This document shows positions 46,253-59,057 of a stretch of DNA of 64,000 nt, piece after piece. The stretch spans positions 116,774,771 through 116,838,770 of the forward strand of contig NW_026262581.1 of the NCBI RefSeq assembly GCF_021869535.1, read 5' to 3'. A program made the position numbers and the translations under genes. Each line of letters starts with the position of its first letter. Within the stretch, counting starts at the first letter, position 1. The stretch is from Mytilus californianus. Its lineage: Eukaryota > Mollusca > Bivalvia > Mytilida > Mytilidae. The notes beneath the pieces were generated by a model. The model did no database searches and was not told the DNA's origin. It saw only the letters and a list, made by a program, of their open reading frames with translations.

Positions 46253-47800
46253 GAAAAGCAACAAGATTCAATGAATAAAATCAAAAGACATTTAGTGAAA
46301 CTATCCTTAAAACTGGATTCAGTCTGAAACTGAGTAATGTTATATCCATATGTGTAAACAATTCTAATTTTACTCTATTTGCATATGTGTATGGTATCAA
46401 TTTCAGTGTGTACAACACACATTTCTGGAACAGCCTTCTTCATTTATGTTGACAACCAAAAGTCTAGAAAACCAAACACTCAAAGTGTTTAAAGGCATCA
46501 AACTAAAACAATTTAAGGGTACTTTCATTTGTATGAAAATAGATTAAGAAAAATATCATTAAATGACAATTCATTAAATGGAAAATTTACTCTAAAAATG
46601 TACAATTTAAATCATGATAATACAGACATATCATTGATGATTCAAGCATTGGTTAAAACCATTGGTACTAACATAAAGTTATCAATATATGCAGACCTTT
46701 TCAATGGAGTCAAAAATTTTAATTACCTCTTTCAGTTACAAATAATTGTCATGTAGTTATGAGATTCTAGTCTATTTAGAAAATGATACCATGTTCAACA
46801 TATTTCTTTATAAGTTTGTGCTTTAGTCTGTTATATGTGGTATCTGAATCTGGCACAAAGTTGGCAGTCTTCTACTTCTACTTTGTTGTGACCTTTCAAT
46901 ACATAGAAGTTTGTGCCACTAGTACATGTACTGCACATGACTACAAGGAACCATGTATATAAATATAGGAAATATCTTTTTTAAATCAGAATCAATGAAT
47001 CAATGTTAATACATGACAATTTTAATGACTGTAAGTGTAAGTTAAAGCAGCTGATTTAAAAAAACTATACAGAGTGACTCATCACAAAGCTCAATGGAAG
47101 GTTGTTCTAGGTTTAAATTGCAGTGGGAAAGAAAGATTGCTGATGTATTTGTTTTTTTCAAAATGGAAATTTAGTACAAGAGGAAGTGCATGTTTCACAG
47201 CTGTCTTATAGTTACTGGATTAATCTGTCTTTTGGGGATGGTGACTTGTAGATGGGAGAGTTTAAAAGATATCTATTTCCATTTTTCTTAATCATGTTAA
47301 TGGCTAAATAATAGCAGCAATACCATTAGTTCAGACCAGTTACAACATGTTCAATGGTATATGTTTCTAACATCTATTACAAAACTGACAAGACACAATT
47401 TGCCTCCATATGATAAAGCCAAATGTACCATTGTGAAGTGCAAATGTTATTTATGGGTGTGTTATCCTAGTGATGATTTCAGGGTAAGCTTATAAATTAG
47501 AAAAAAAACTGAGTATCAAAAGGGTTAACTTGAGAAACTTGAAGAGAAATGACAAATAAGCATGATGAGGTTGGACAAAATAACTGACAAAAATTAGGGT
47601 ACCATGATGTTAATTCATTGCTAAAAAGCAACATGCAAAAGTAAACTGTCTGAGATACAGTGAAGCTTAACAAGGTCAACTCAATATTTGCTGCATATGA
47701 AGATCTTTTTAACAACAAATGCTGATATCTTCTTTCCACTGGCAAGATACACTTAGATTATGATAGTTCAGTGTATGTGTGGACTCCATATAAGAAACAA
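46253..47800. other. Putative first intron of IPO13, no gene seen
   Basis: AT-rich. Open frames of 75 and 82 residues lack motifs and look random. I see no further coding exon. Confidence 0.4.
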
Positions 47801-47809
47801 ATAATGTAG

Positions 47810-47990
47810 GTAAAATAGATAGTGTACAGAAATGAGCTACTAATCAGATCCTAGGTAATAGTAACTTCAGCTATCCCGAGAGATTAAGAAAACTAAAAAT
47901 TACCCAACATTGGCTTACAAAATGATCTGTAATGATGCAATTGAAACATACACAATTTTAAATGGAAATTAATATCCTGAAGCTCAGAAT
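47810..47990 (+). mobile_element. Decayed LINE fragment (RT C-terminal region)
   Basis: Across one frameshift it reads ATNQILGNSNFSYPERLRKL then PTLAYKM and AIETYTILNG, the same segment as 2535-2650 of the first LINE. It has stops and no continuous frame. Confidence 0.7.
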
Positions 47991-48180
47991 CAATGACTGT
48001 CTCTAATATAGGCTCTATAATGTTATCCTATTGTACATGATGCATACATGCAACATGGTGAAAAAAACGTGACAGGCAGATATCAGTTTTCTGTCATCGG
48101 GTTAATCCTTTGAGAAAAGAAGGAAACGAACTTGTGCAAATATCTGTCGTGTATTCATTTACTTCCGTTCATTTCCTTAC

Positions 48181-48480
48181 CATTATTCATTCAAATAGAA
48201 TTTTTTTCAGGTTTTAACTTTTTTTTCTTTTCTCAAACTTTCAGAGGTCAGGAACGAACCCGAGATGTTCCGAATGTGGAATTATTATAAAAACAGGAGA
48301 CGTATCGGAACTAACAAAAATTCCGATATATACGATATGGCCTGAGATCCAGGAGTCGGTTTCGGCACAAAAAACTTACGACTAAGATTCAGTAGCGACG
48401 TTGTTGTAGTACACCAGTAGCCAAGTAAATAGGGGGAAAAGTTGTGTTGCCTAAAGTTAATAACGAATTTAGTTGCCAAA
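48181..48480 (-). promoter_or_regulatory. IPO13: Candidate IPO13 first (non-coding) exon and promoter region
   Basis: A donor-like AATAATG|GTAAGG on the minus strand at 48181, with more CpG than its surroundings (for example 'gagacgtatcgg', 'agcgacgttg') at 48.24-48.45 kb. This is where a first exon would be expected. No TATA box is clear. Weak inference. Confidence 0.25.
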
Positions 48481-48539
48481 AGTGCCTTTCTGCACAGAGA
48501 CGAATTAAAAAAAAGAATAGATGCCTTCTCTGCAAGTCA

Positions 48540-49060
48540 GACGAATGCGAACAATGGCAATGGAAACTTTAAAAAATGTTAATAGTTTATCACCTGTATG
48601 TCTATAAGACTTATCAAAGGTACAACAATCGAAATATTCTTTCAGAAATAACAATATATTGGATTCTCCACATGTAAAAACTACTACATACGGTAAGGAA
48701 CGTTTCAAATTTGCTGCTACTACATTGTGGAGAGCCTTCCGGAACATTTCAGGACGGAGAACAGTTTTTCTCAGTTCAAGAGTCTTACACAGTCCTGGAA
48801 TGACTCGGAATGTCGCCGGTGCTTATTTTACATTACTTTGCTCTTTTATAGTGAATGCTAGCATGTATAATTTGATTTGTCATGCTCGTGCTGTGCTTAC
48901 TTTTATATTTACTTTTCTGTTTTTTTTTTGGTTTACTTGAATAATTATGCTTTTTATATTGTTGTATACGTTTGTATGTGACCGGTAAAAAGCTCGTTAG
49001 AGCTTAAGTTTTGTAGTTTGTAACTATACCGAATCTAAATAAAGCTTTCACAGGCTAATA
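48540..49060 (+). mobile_element. LINE 3'-terminal fragment
   Basis: Encodes the usual non-LTR C-terminal segment (NSLSPVCL, then VKTTTYGKERFKFAATTLW, compared with the family pattern YG.R.F..A.P.LWN). It ends in a 3' tail with 'ctaaataaagctttcacagg'. The 93-residue open frame is this remnant and not an independent gene. Confidence 0.75.
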
Positions 49061-49075
49061 AACGAAATAAATAGA

Positions 49076-49560
49076 AGAAGAATGTGTCCATGGGACACAG
49101 ATCCCCCCGCTTGTAAACATGCAAGAGTCAATTTTCTAATTCAAACATATTGCCATTTTGTTTTCTTTGACTTAGTGACACTTGTTTCTGTATGTTGAGT
49201 GCGCAAAGTCTTGGCGTCCGTCGTCTGTCGCCGTCCGTTAACTTTTCACAAAAATCGTCTCCTGTTAAAACACTGGGCCAAATTTAACCAAACTTGGCCA
49301 CAATTGTCATTGGGTATTTAGTGTTCAAAATGTGTCCGATGATCCCGCCTGCCAACCAAGATGCCCGACATGGCTAAAATTAGAACATAGGGGTGAAATG
49401 CAAGCTTTGTCTTTTGTTTTGAAAACCACTATAGAGAAAATCTGACAGGGTCAGAAATGTTCAGAATGTTGAGCTGTTCCCATTGTCCATCAAGTTAAGT
49501 CAAAGCTGTAAGTCGAAACACAAAACCACACTACCAGAGTAAAATGCTACATATACTAGT
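49076..49560. repeat. Repeat beginning with the 'agaatgtgtc' left end, diverged core
   Basis: 'agaagaatgtgtccatggga' then 'ccccccgctt' matches the left end of the 14939/45484 family, but the following core ('cgtccgtcgtctgtcgccgt', 'gggccaaatttaaccaaact') differs. Right boundary uncertain. Confidence 0.5.
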
Positions 49561-51600
49561 ACTCAAAAGCAAAATGGGAAGATCTCCATAAAGAACTGAA
49601 TATACTATCAACCAAAATCACTGATATGTATCAAAATGATGCTACAGTACAAGAATTGTGGGAAACATTCAAAAACGAACTCTACTCAAATTTAGATAAG
49701 AACATACCATCAAAACTCAACCGCTCTAAAACAAGTCTACCATGGATAAACCACAAAATTAGGAAAATGTTCAAAAAGAAAACCAGGCGATACCAACAAA
49801 CAAAGAGAACAAAGAACTGGTCAAACTACACTGAAACATTTCCAAAAAAAATGCAAACGACAAGTCCGAAAGGCTGAATGGGAATACATCAACAACACCA
49901 CAATGGAAGGACTGGATAACAACAATTCAAAACCTTTTTGGAAATACATCAAATCTAGAAAACAACTTCAAGACAACATAGGAGTATCACCGTTGAAAAG
50001 CAATGGCCATTTAGTGAATGACAATAAAGGGAAGACAGAACTAATGATACAACAAAAAAGTTACAGTTCAAATGAGTATTCACCAGAGACAACGACAAAA
50101 CACTGCCTAAAACATCACAATACATAAAGAACTCAATCCCATCACTTGAAATAAAACATGAAGGTGTCGAAAAACTGCTTAAACAACTAAATCCATCAAA
50201 AGCATCAGGACCAGACGGCATACCAAACAGAATCCTCAAGGAGTGCTCCAAAAAACTAGCACCAGGACTTGCAATAATATACCAAAAGTCAATAAATATT
50301 GGATCACTGCCCAGAGACTGGTTAAATGATAACATCTCGAGCGTATTCAAAAAAGGAGACGAACACGCACCGGAAAATTACAGACCGGTATCACTAACAT
50401 CTGTGCCGTGTAAAATACTAGAACACATTATCTGTAAGCACATGCTAAACCACCTAGACAAGCACAGGGTACTCACACCACTTAACCATGGATTTAGATC
50501 CGGGTATTCATGTTAAACACAGCTATTAGTCACACTGCACGACTTCATGAAATCACATGATGCTTTGATGTTGCTACCCTGGACTTTTCAGAAACATTTG
50601 ACACCGTGCCCCTCAACAAATTATTACACGAACTAGATGAATATGGTGTGAGAGGACCACTGAATAAATGGCTGGAAATGTTTCTCACTCAGAGAAAGAT
50701 GAAAGTTGTCATTGATGGAGAGGAATCTGAAGAAGCTACAGTAGACTCGGGAGTTCCACAAGGAACCGTACTTGGATCCCTTCCCTTCCTCTGTCATATC
50801 AACGACCTGCCAGATGCAGTAAAATCGACTGTTAGATTTTTTTTTGGCTGATGATTGTCTGTTATACAGAAACATAAGAACTCAACGTGACCACACACTA
50901 CTACAACAAGATCTGGTTAGCCTAGAAAAATGGGACCAAGACTGGGGTATTCGCTTTAACGCAAAGAAATGTTACATCCTGAATATTAAGGTCAAAAGCC
51001 AGAAATTATACACCTTTGATGGACACATACTCCAGCAAGTCCAACACAATCCATACCTGGGGCTACAAATATCAGAAAATTTAAAATGGACCACCCACAT
51101 CTCAAATGTGGCCAAGAAAGCAAATTCAACACTCGGCTTTCTAAGACGCAACCTACGATTCTGCCCAAAAGACTGCAAGAAAACAGCCTACATCTCATTG
51201 GTAAGATCTACAATGGAATATGGGTCAATAGTATGGGACCCATAGACAACAAACAACATCAACCAACTAGGAAGGATACAGCGTAGAGCAGCACGTTTCA
51301 TCACAGGGGATTACAAATCTAGAGAAGGATCGGTCGCAAAAATGCTTACCGTACTGGAACTAGAAAACCTGCAGTCCAGAAGAATAGTTCTGTTAAAAGT
51401 GGTTGAGGGTTTGGTCCCAGCTATCGAACCTGAAGAATTTTTGGTAAAGAGCAAAACCAAAAGGATTATCAAACCGAAACGCTTTTAAGACTTTGAAAGC
51501 ACTAACATAGTAAACAATTCGGTCAAGAACAACTCAAAGGCAATTGATACAACAAATTGCTAAACCGAGCAATTTAAGAACTCATTCTTTTTTAAGACTG
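49561..51600 (+). mobile_element. Degenerate Jockey-like non-LTR retrotransposon (RT region)
   Basis: Readable in order: linker (49626-49877), RT fingers (KASGPDGIPNRIL, PENYRPVSLTS, about 50195-50405), LNHGFRSGYSC then a stop (about 50516), palm (FDTVPLNKLL, SGVPQGTVLGSLPF, about 50600-50790), and the catalytic ADD box at about 50845 just after a T-run frameshift. Thumb and C-terminal parts follow (YLGLQI, RAARFITGDY) to about 51480. Stops and frameshifts make it non-functional. It differs in sequence from the LINE at 1-3020. Confidence 0.9.
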
Positions 51601-51639
51601 TGATCCATTGGTACCTTCGACGTAACGATACAGATACAG

Positions 51640-53240
51640 ATAGTCCTCTTATAGGAGTTATTGCCCTTGAATGACGAGTTTTACGATTTTTATTGTCATT
51701 TTTGTCTATTATTTTTAAAATTATAATGCATAGAGAGAAACTTTAAGAGCAAAAATTACCAGCAAGACAAGATCTACTGATATAAGTCAACATGGCCGAA
51801 ATCGTCAGACGACTCCTTATTAGAGTAATTGCCCTTTAATGACGATTTTTACCATTTTTTTTTCGCGTTTTTTTTGCTTATATCTCCAACATTGTAGATA
51901 AGAAATGATAAGAATAGACTTCATGACAAAAATCTCTATTTTGTTGATCTTGTATTACTGATCTTTTAGTCTGTTTAGTTTCTCTCTATCTTCTTTAGTT
52001 TTTTCTCAAAACACAAAAGAGGGTAAAAAAATCCTCATTAAAGGGCAATCACTCCTATGAAGAGTGACAGTCTACTAACTATATCGGCAAAATTTGACTT
52101 TCATAACGGAAAAAAAATGTTTCTCTCTACTAAAATATCATAGTTTTCTTGATAATAGGTAAAAACTCGTAAGGGTTCTGCGGAACCCAGTGTCTCGCCT
52201 ACTTTTGCTGTTAATCGCAGGCTCAACAAAAATGAGGAAAAAAATTAATAAAAATATTCCTCTCTATACTATCTTTTGATTGTAAGTAGCTTCTGTTCAA
52301 GTTTGGTAAAAATCCAGGATAGTTTATGAATCTAATAAATGTTTTAAAAACTTAAACTGCAGACTGTATGTTATGTTAACTGGAAGAAAAACTAAGTCCA
52401 TTTATAAGTAAAATACGGAAAAAATGGAACAAAATTTCCTTCTATATACTAGCTTTTAATCATAAACAAGCTTCTGTCCAAGTTTGGTACAAATCCAGGA
52501 TAGTTTAAGAAAGTTATTTAAATTTCAAAAACTTTAACCACAGAGTGAATGTAATGCTTCCTGGCAGAAAAACTAAGTCCATTTATAAGTAAAATACGGA
52601 AAAAATAGAATTTTTTCTACAAAATTTACTTTTGAATATTATCTTATGATCATAAACAAGCTTCTGTCCAAGTTTGGTAGAAATCCAGGATAGTTTAAAA
52701 AAGTTATTAAAATTTCAAAAACTTAAACCACAGAGTGAATATTTGTGGACGCCGTCGACGACGACGACGACGCAATGTAGGATCGCTATGTCTCGCTTTT
52801 TCGACAAAAGTCGAAGGCTCGACAAAAATGATCAGCAAGACAAGATCTACAAGCCAGTCAAATGTTGATAAAATAGTTAGTAGACTCTTCATAGGAGTGG
52901 TTGCCCTTAAATGACGATTTTTTTACCCTCTTGTGTTTTGGGCAAAAACTATTAAAAAAGATAGAGATAATCTGTTAACAGAAAAATGATCAACATTATA
53001 AGATCAACAAAAAAAAAAGAAGAGATTTTTGACGTGAATTCTATTCTAGTCTACAATGTTGGAGAGTGTCTATTGTTGAAGATGTACCTTGTTAAGCGAC
53101 ACAGGCTCTTTCGAGCCTCTTGTTTTATACAATATCAGTGTCCTGAATTCAATATTGCCTTTTCCGACAATTACAAGATACACGTAATCAAGTGTACTCG
53201 AAAATCATGTTTATATAGAGAACAAAATAAATGTAATTTG
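51640..53240. repeat. Interspersed element with repeated 'ataggagttattgccctt' core, interrupted by the 52167-52825 element
   Basis: 'agcaagacaagatctac' and 'ggagt[t/g][a/g]ttgccctt' recur at 51.64-51.84 and 52.83-52.91 kb, with an inverted version at 52.03-52.08 kb. The right end at about 53102-53117 is a hairpin (aggctc tttc gagcct) followed by 'cttgtttta'. The 94-residue frame at 52986-53270 overlaps this end and is not recognised as a gene. Confidence 0.6.
52167..52825 (+). repeat. 'tcgtaagggttccgc' family element, copy 3 (most complete)
   Basis: 659 bp from TCGTAAGGGTTCTGC to 'gaaggctcgacaa', with three to four core units and the terminal tcgac-aaaa-gtcga hairpin. It is nested in the element described at 51640-53240. 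A run of 'gacgac' repeats sits near the right end (52757-52771). Confidence 0.75.
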
Positions 53241-54010
53241 AACATGTTGTGCATTGATGAAGGACTATAACTCATATTCATTTTAAAACAGAACTTCTCA
53301 GTATAACTTGTAAAATCCCTCCTCTGTAGTCTTTTTACCACAACCGATCATAACACTTGAAAAGTCTAATTAACTTGATTTTTACAAACCCCTGGTTCCC
53401 TCAACATAATTTGCCATCATTATATGGGTGTGAATCCTTATTTGCACAGACCCAAGGACTAGCTGAGTTCTTAGTTATAAACAATTCTACATGCTATGGA
53501 TTCTCCACATTATCTTTAATCAGTGATATTTATTATATTCTTATTAAATATTGCTTTGATGGTAAAATATTTTTCTCAATATAAAACCCTTTGAATCTAT
53601 ATTATGTGGAATGGAAAGTGATTTTTAAGTAGTGTTATCACTCTTTTGACATCACCATTTGTTGAACTTAATTTTTCAACCTTTGAAGGTAAGTGAAATA
53701 AGCATAGGGAATAATTGTAAAATGAAAAATAACAGTATATATATTTGGTGTGTCCAGAGCATTTTTCTAGGTTAACCTTCATCAGGAACAATCAAACCCC
53801 AAAATTTAAAGCTATAGTACAAATACTTCGATGTAAAACCAAAATGGACCATAAAAGAAATAGCTAAATCCACATAAGGTCAACTTTCCCTAAGCGAATT
53901 AGAACCTAAGTTTCTTTTTAATTTTTAAATTTATCAACAGAGACTTTTCAAAATGTTTTGCAACACATGTAAAATATTTTTTGATTGCTAAATTCAGTAA
54001 CAAAACCAAC
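53241..54010. other. No gene seen
   Basis: AT-rich spacer; open frames of 64-75 residues lack motifs. Confidence 0.4.
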
Positions 54011-54019
54011 ACCTTTACA

Positions 54020-54560
54020 CAACAGTATCAGGTTATTGGAGGGTTGGGGCACCTGCTAACATGTTTAACCAATCACATTCTATATGTGCCTGTCCAAAGT
54101 CAGGAGCCTGTAATTGAGAGGTTGTTTGTTGCTTTTTATTATACATATTTTTTTTTAATGTTTTGTAGTTTGTTCTTTTATAGCACTACTGTCCCAGATT
54201 AGGGGGAGGGTCGGGCACCCTTTAACATGTTTAACACCACCACATTTTGTATGTGCTTGACCCAAGTCAGGAGCCTGTAATTCAGTGGTTGTCGTTAATT
54301 GCTGTATATCATATCTGTTTTTTGTTTATTAGTTTATACATTAGTTATTTAGTTTTCAAGTTTATTTGTGTTACATTTGTCATTTTTGGGCCTTTAATAA
54401 CTTGCTATGATGTATGGGTTTTGCTCAGTTGAAGGCTGTTCTTTGACCTGCAGTTGCTATCTACGTCATTTGGTTTATGGAGAAGAGTAGCTATCTACTT
54501 CATTTGGTTTATGGAAAAGAGTTATCTCATTGGCAATCATTCCACATCTTCTTATTTTTA
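54020..54560 (-). repeat. Mussel interspersed repeat (same family as 1131-1651), reverse orientation
   Basis: 'aggttattggagggttgggg' with 'aagtcaggagcctgtaatt' occurs twice in a row (about 54030-54120 and 54190-54290), then 'gagttatctcattggcaatc' and 'ccacatcttcttatttttat', the reverse complement of the family's other end. Confidence 0.75.
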
Positions 54561-57500
54561 TATATGCTATTAAACATAATATGCCTGAATTTATAGATTT
54601 CATCTCTATAACTTTGGTACGGTTCAAAATCAGATTTCCATCTCTGAAATTGACCTCTCAAAATTTCTGCCTCTAAATTCGGTTGTAGTCTGTATGGTTC
54701 CAGTGGTAACCGATTTATTGTGGTTTTATATATCCATTCTATCTTGCACTTAGGGATACTAAAACATGTATTCTTATTTTTAAGGCAATAAAACTAGCAC
54801 TCAGACAGTTTATAAATTTTATTGATGAAATGAGATCTGAATTAACTGATGCAACTTATATTGGAAAAATTAACTTAAACAAGTGAAATATTTACAATGA
54901 AAAACTACAATCCCTTTAGTTACTGACTATAATAACAAACTTATTGTGGGTAAAATAAACAAGCAAAGGTAAAATGACATATCCAAACCACATCATCTGT
55001 ACCTCTATATTTCTATGTGGATCCATTATCAATACTTCATATTTTCACAGTTTTGATTGATATCTTTTCTCTGTTATGATGTTAGTTAAAATAAAATAGA
55101 AAAAATTTACCCATATTAGCATATGCAGTAACTTATTTTATGAAGTTGATAGATCTTTATAGATCCACAAGGAAATACAGGGGGATCAGGATAGCAGCTT
55201 AACAAATTTAAAATAATGTAACAGTGACAAGCTCATCAGACTATGCATACACCAATAGAAATCTATTTATTCAGCTGCCCTGAATCAAATTATCTAAATA
55301 CATCATATATATGTATGTATATATATATATATATATAAAACCTGAAGCGTATAAACTAATTATCAATAATTATCACCAGTATATTTTATTAATCCACCGA
55401 TAATTAATCAGCTGCTGCCTTTACCTAATTTTACCCAATAAGTATAACAAGAAGATGGATAATATTTTTGTGTTAAAAAATGAGCATAAAAATTCTGAAA
55501 ATGATCAATTATGGATATGTGCAAATCTTTAAAACTTGAAATTTTGTCTATGTTGCTTTTCAAAAATTGTGTGTGTATGTGACAATCTATTTATATTTTT
55601 AATAATTCAAATTTCACAAAAGATGGATGAAAAACTTTAATTTTGAAAAACGAAATCACGTCTCCCTTGTTTCTTCCTGTCTATGTTAAAACAACCCTGA
55701 AAACTCTAAGCAATTTTGTTCATTCATTCAATCCCAATGTTAACTGTATAGAACTTTTTATTGACAAGTTTCCTCATATGTTAAAAGGCAAGGTCCATGT
55801 CTTCTTATGGGAAATTTAAGGAACAAAAATCTGATCAAAACATTAAATAAGAGTATCAAATACATGTGATATGGAGAAATCCTGTCAAATTTTACTTTTC
55901 CTATGACTTCGTAAACTATCAAACTTTCACGACAGACAAGAAAAAAAACCAATGTTTATAAATTATGTTTAGGTGAGATAAAAATGAAGTACTTGTAATG
56001 CAAGTGCAAAATGGTTATTTTTCTCTCGATTTATTTTGAGAAAGAAACATGTATCTGTATATTGTATGTTTTTAAATTATGCTACTGCAGTATGTTTAAA
56101 TCTTTTTCCAGATACATGTATATATTTTGGAAATGAATTAACAACTAACATATGGATAAATATTCTTCATTAAGAGAACTTGTGATAGAATGAAAAAGTA
56201 AAAAGATGTTCCATGATGTATCTTTTGCAAAATATAAACTTTTTGAGACTATTTTATTTTGCTTATCTAAACTGATCATATTTTAAAATTATGGTAAAAA
56301 AAATAACATTAAAAAACAAGTTGTACATTCAAATTAGTAAAAAAAACATGCTCAAAAGAAAACAATATTATTTGACTGGCCAGCTGATACAATATTTTTC
56401 TTTCTGCATAAATGAGAAGATGCCATTTCTATATGTAAAATAATATGGGGAAACCTGGAATGATTTTTTTTTGTGACAGAAATTATATTGTACACTCAAT
56501 GTGGTTGAAAAATCTTTCATACACTCTTTCCATACCAAGTTGACTCCACAACAGAATGCCTTATCTAATCCATCAAACACAAATACATTTTCTGAATATA
56601 CTCTTACACATATGTACATTTGAAGCATTCAAATAATTTACTTTTACAGCAAAAATCAACAAATCAATTGGGACTTTACCATTAACATGTATAGTGCCAA
56701 GATATGGGACTTAAGATGGCATAGCAGAAACCATCTTACAACAAATTTCTCATCATTTTTCTAATTAAACAACACAATAATGCACGAGTGCCTCATCTGA
56801 TTGCTATACATGTTAATAGAAAAGTCACTACAGCGCTTTGCATTATTCTGTTAACAACATTGTATAAGAGGTTTGCTTTAAATTAATTCATGTTGCAACA
56901 TAAAAACATTTAAATTTTTTAACAATAGCACTAACAATTCATCAGTCTATAAACAATTCCCTTAAACAATGCTATATAATTTAATTCAGCACCAAAATCT
57001 AACAGTCCAATGCAATGGGCTGTATATAAAACAATTCATACTAAAACACATGTGATATGTAAATTGCAAAAATTATAAAACATATTATTGTAAACACTTA
57101 AAAATAATTTTGTCCCTAATTAAAACTAAATCTATTCCTAATAACATGATAAAATAAGCTTAATTCATAATGAGCTGAAGACAATCAGAGCAGTACCCCA
57201 ATATAATTACGTGTTATAACCAAATATTGTTAAAAGCTATTTCAGAATTGTATGTATTTCGGAGGAGATTTGGAAGGCACGCACTATCAATAATTCAATA
57301 ATAAAGGGCAGTGTTCCCGCCTGCCCTAAATAGAAGGGCGGCCTGCCCTTGATGCCTTAACCCCCGCCCTTCTGCCCTCCAAAGTAAAAGAATGCACCCC
57401 TCTGCTTATTAGGGGTAATGGGGTTCATATTTAGTGCATTCAATTTCTTATTAAAAATTTTACAGGAGGTTTAGGAGAAACGAGTGCCTACCCCCATTCA

Positions 57501-59057
57501 TTTAATTTTAGAATAGCCTTATTCAATTTTGTCATAAAAGGAGTAAATTCATGAACGATGAAAATGATAAACACAATTGGCCGAATTCATGTGACATGCA
57601 ATTAATTTCTTCCTTCAGAAATCTTTTGATTTACAATAAACCTCATCCATTTCAAAGGACACAATCTTAAATTATGAATGAATACTTGTAAAAGTTTAGT
57701 AAATAGACAAAAGTTAATCCTTTTAAAACCATTCCTGAATATAATGAAGCAACATATTTTGTTTAAAATAACTTGAATCCATTGCTTATTCTATTTTCAC
57801 GAATTTTTCACTTTTACAAAAATTAATTGGCTTATCTTATCAATACGGTCATATTATATTTGAAATTTCAATTTTTAAGAATATAATTTAAAAGCACAAC
57901 GGATATATTCTAGATAACAAAAAAATCATGCAATACAACAAATGAATCCTGAGTGATGAAAAAACAACATGAAAATTCAGCAGATATAGGATAAGAATGA
58001 TTAATAGGTATCTCCTAATGTAAAATTAAGGAAATATTGAAAAACGAAATTAATTTTGTACTCTTGCTATATATGTTAAAAACTTATTAAAAAAATATAT
58101 GTACCATTGATATTATACATATTTTTCTATAGAAATAAAAGTTTTATCAATCCCCAAAAATATTTTATTTGACTACAAAATTGTACTAGGGGCTGACTGT
58201 ATTTATCATTATACAAAAAAAGATCATGCCTAAAACATAAACTGAGCAAATTTTATTTATCGCTGACTTTGTAAACATTTTTATCTATCTAATAAAAAAA
58301 GAGCTACTTCAAATATATATTAGCAAATGCAACATCAGCAACAACATTTTCTAATATTATGTTAAAGTATTAAAAAAATATGAAGAATAAAATTTTGCCA
58401 TTTTGATATCGAAATAAATGAATTTTACTGGCCGTAAACATTAACTTGCTAATTTTCAGGTATTAAGGCTTTAATAATGATCATTTAAATTTATCTTATG
58501 AAATTAATGTCTTCATTTATTCATCTTTCATAATTTAATCTATAATCATGTTCTTCTTCACCATACATTTTACACTATTTTTGAATTAATGCTAGCAATA
58601 TGACATATGAAGATCTTCATTTATTTGGCACATCAAAGATGACAGAAAGACATGTCAGTGGTGATCGCTTATCTGTAAACTTGACATCATAAATTGGTTA
58701 CTATGGAAACTGTTTTTCAGTAAACTTGACACCAATGATCAGTTACTAAGGAAACTGTATCAGTGCCAACCTGAAAAGATAATGACAGGTCAAACAAACC
58801 TGCAAAATTTGTTTTAAAGATACAACATGAGCACCATCATATGAGCTTTTATCATATAGATCTTTTATCTATTGAAAATACTGTAAAAAACATCATTGCA
58901 ATAATAGTTTTTAGGCATTTAACAATACACAAAAATATCATATAGAACTTGATACCAAATAAAGTGGTATTTCATTATCATGTGAAGAAAAAGTTTTTAA
59001 CACCAGAGAGCACCAATGTTGTATTTAGATCTTTTATTCAGAACATTTCATATAAAC
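54561..59057. other. DOT1L 3' flank / probable long 3' UTR; no gene seen
   Basis: AT-rich throughout. Contains a (TA)n/(ATGT)n microsatellite at about 55309-55338 and a short GC-rich patch at 57307-57380. No open frame over 90 residues and no recognisable domain. An AATAAA on the minus strand lies only about 20 nt after the DOT1L stop; other candidates are scattered, so the 3' end is not assigned. Confidence 0.4.
55309..55338. repeat. AT-rich microsatellite (TA)n with ATGT units
   Basis: 'atatatgtatgtatatatat' continuing as TA repeats. Confidence 0.9.

Noticed and set aside
48659..48940. 93-residue open frame near the presumed IPO13 promoter, considered as a divergent gene
   Set aside because: Its N-terminal half is the usual C-terminal segment of a non-LTR reverse transcriptase and the rest is AT-rich tail.
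52986..53270. 94-residue open frame starting MINIIRSTKKKEEIF
   Set aside because: Overlaps the hairpin right end of an interspersed element; no recognisable domain and no splice or family support.
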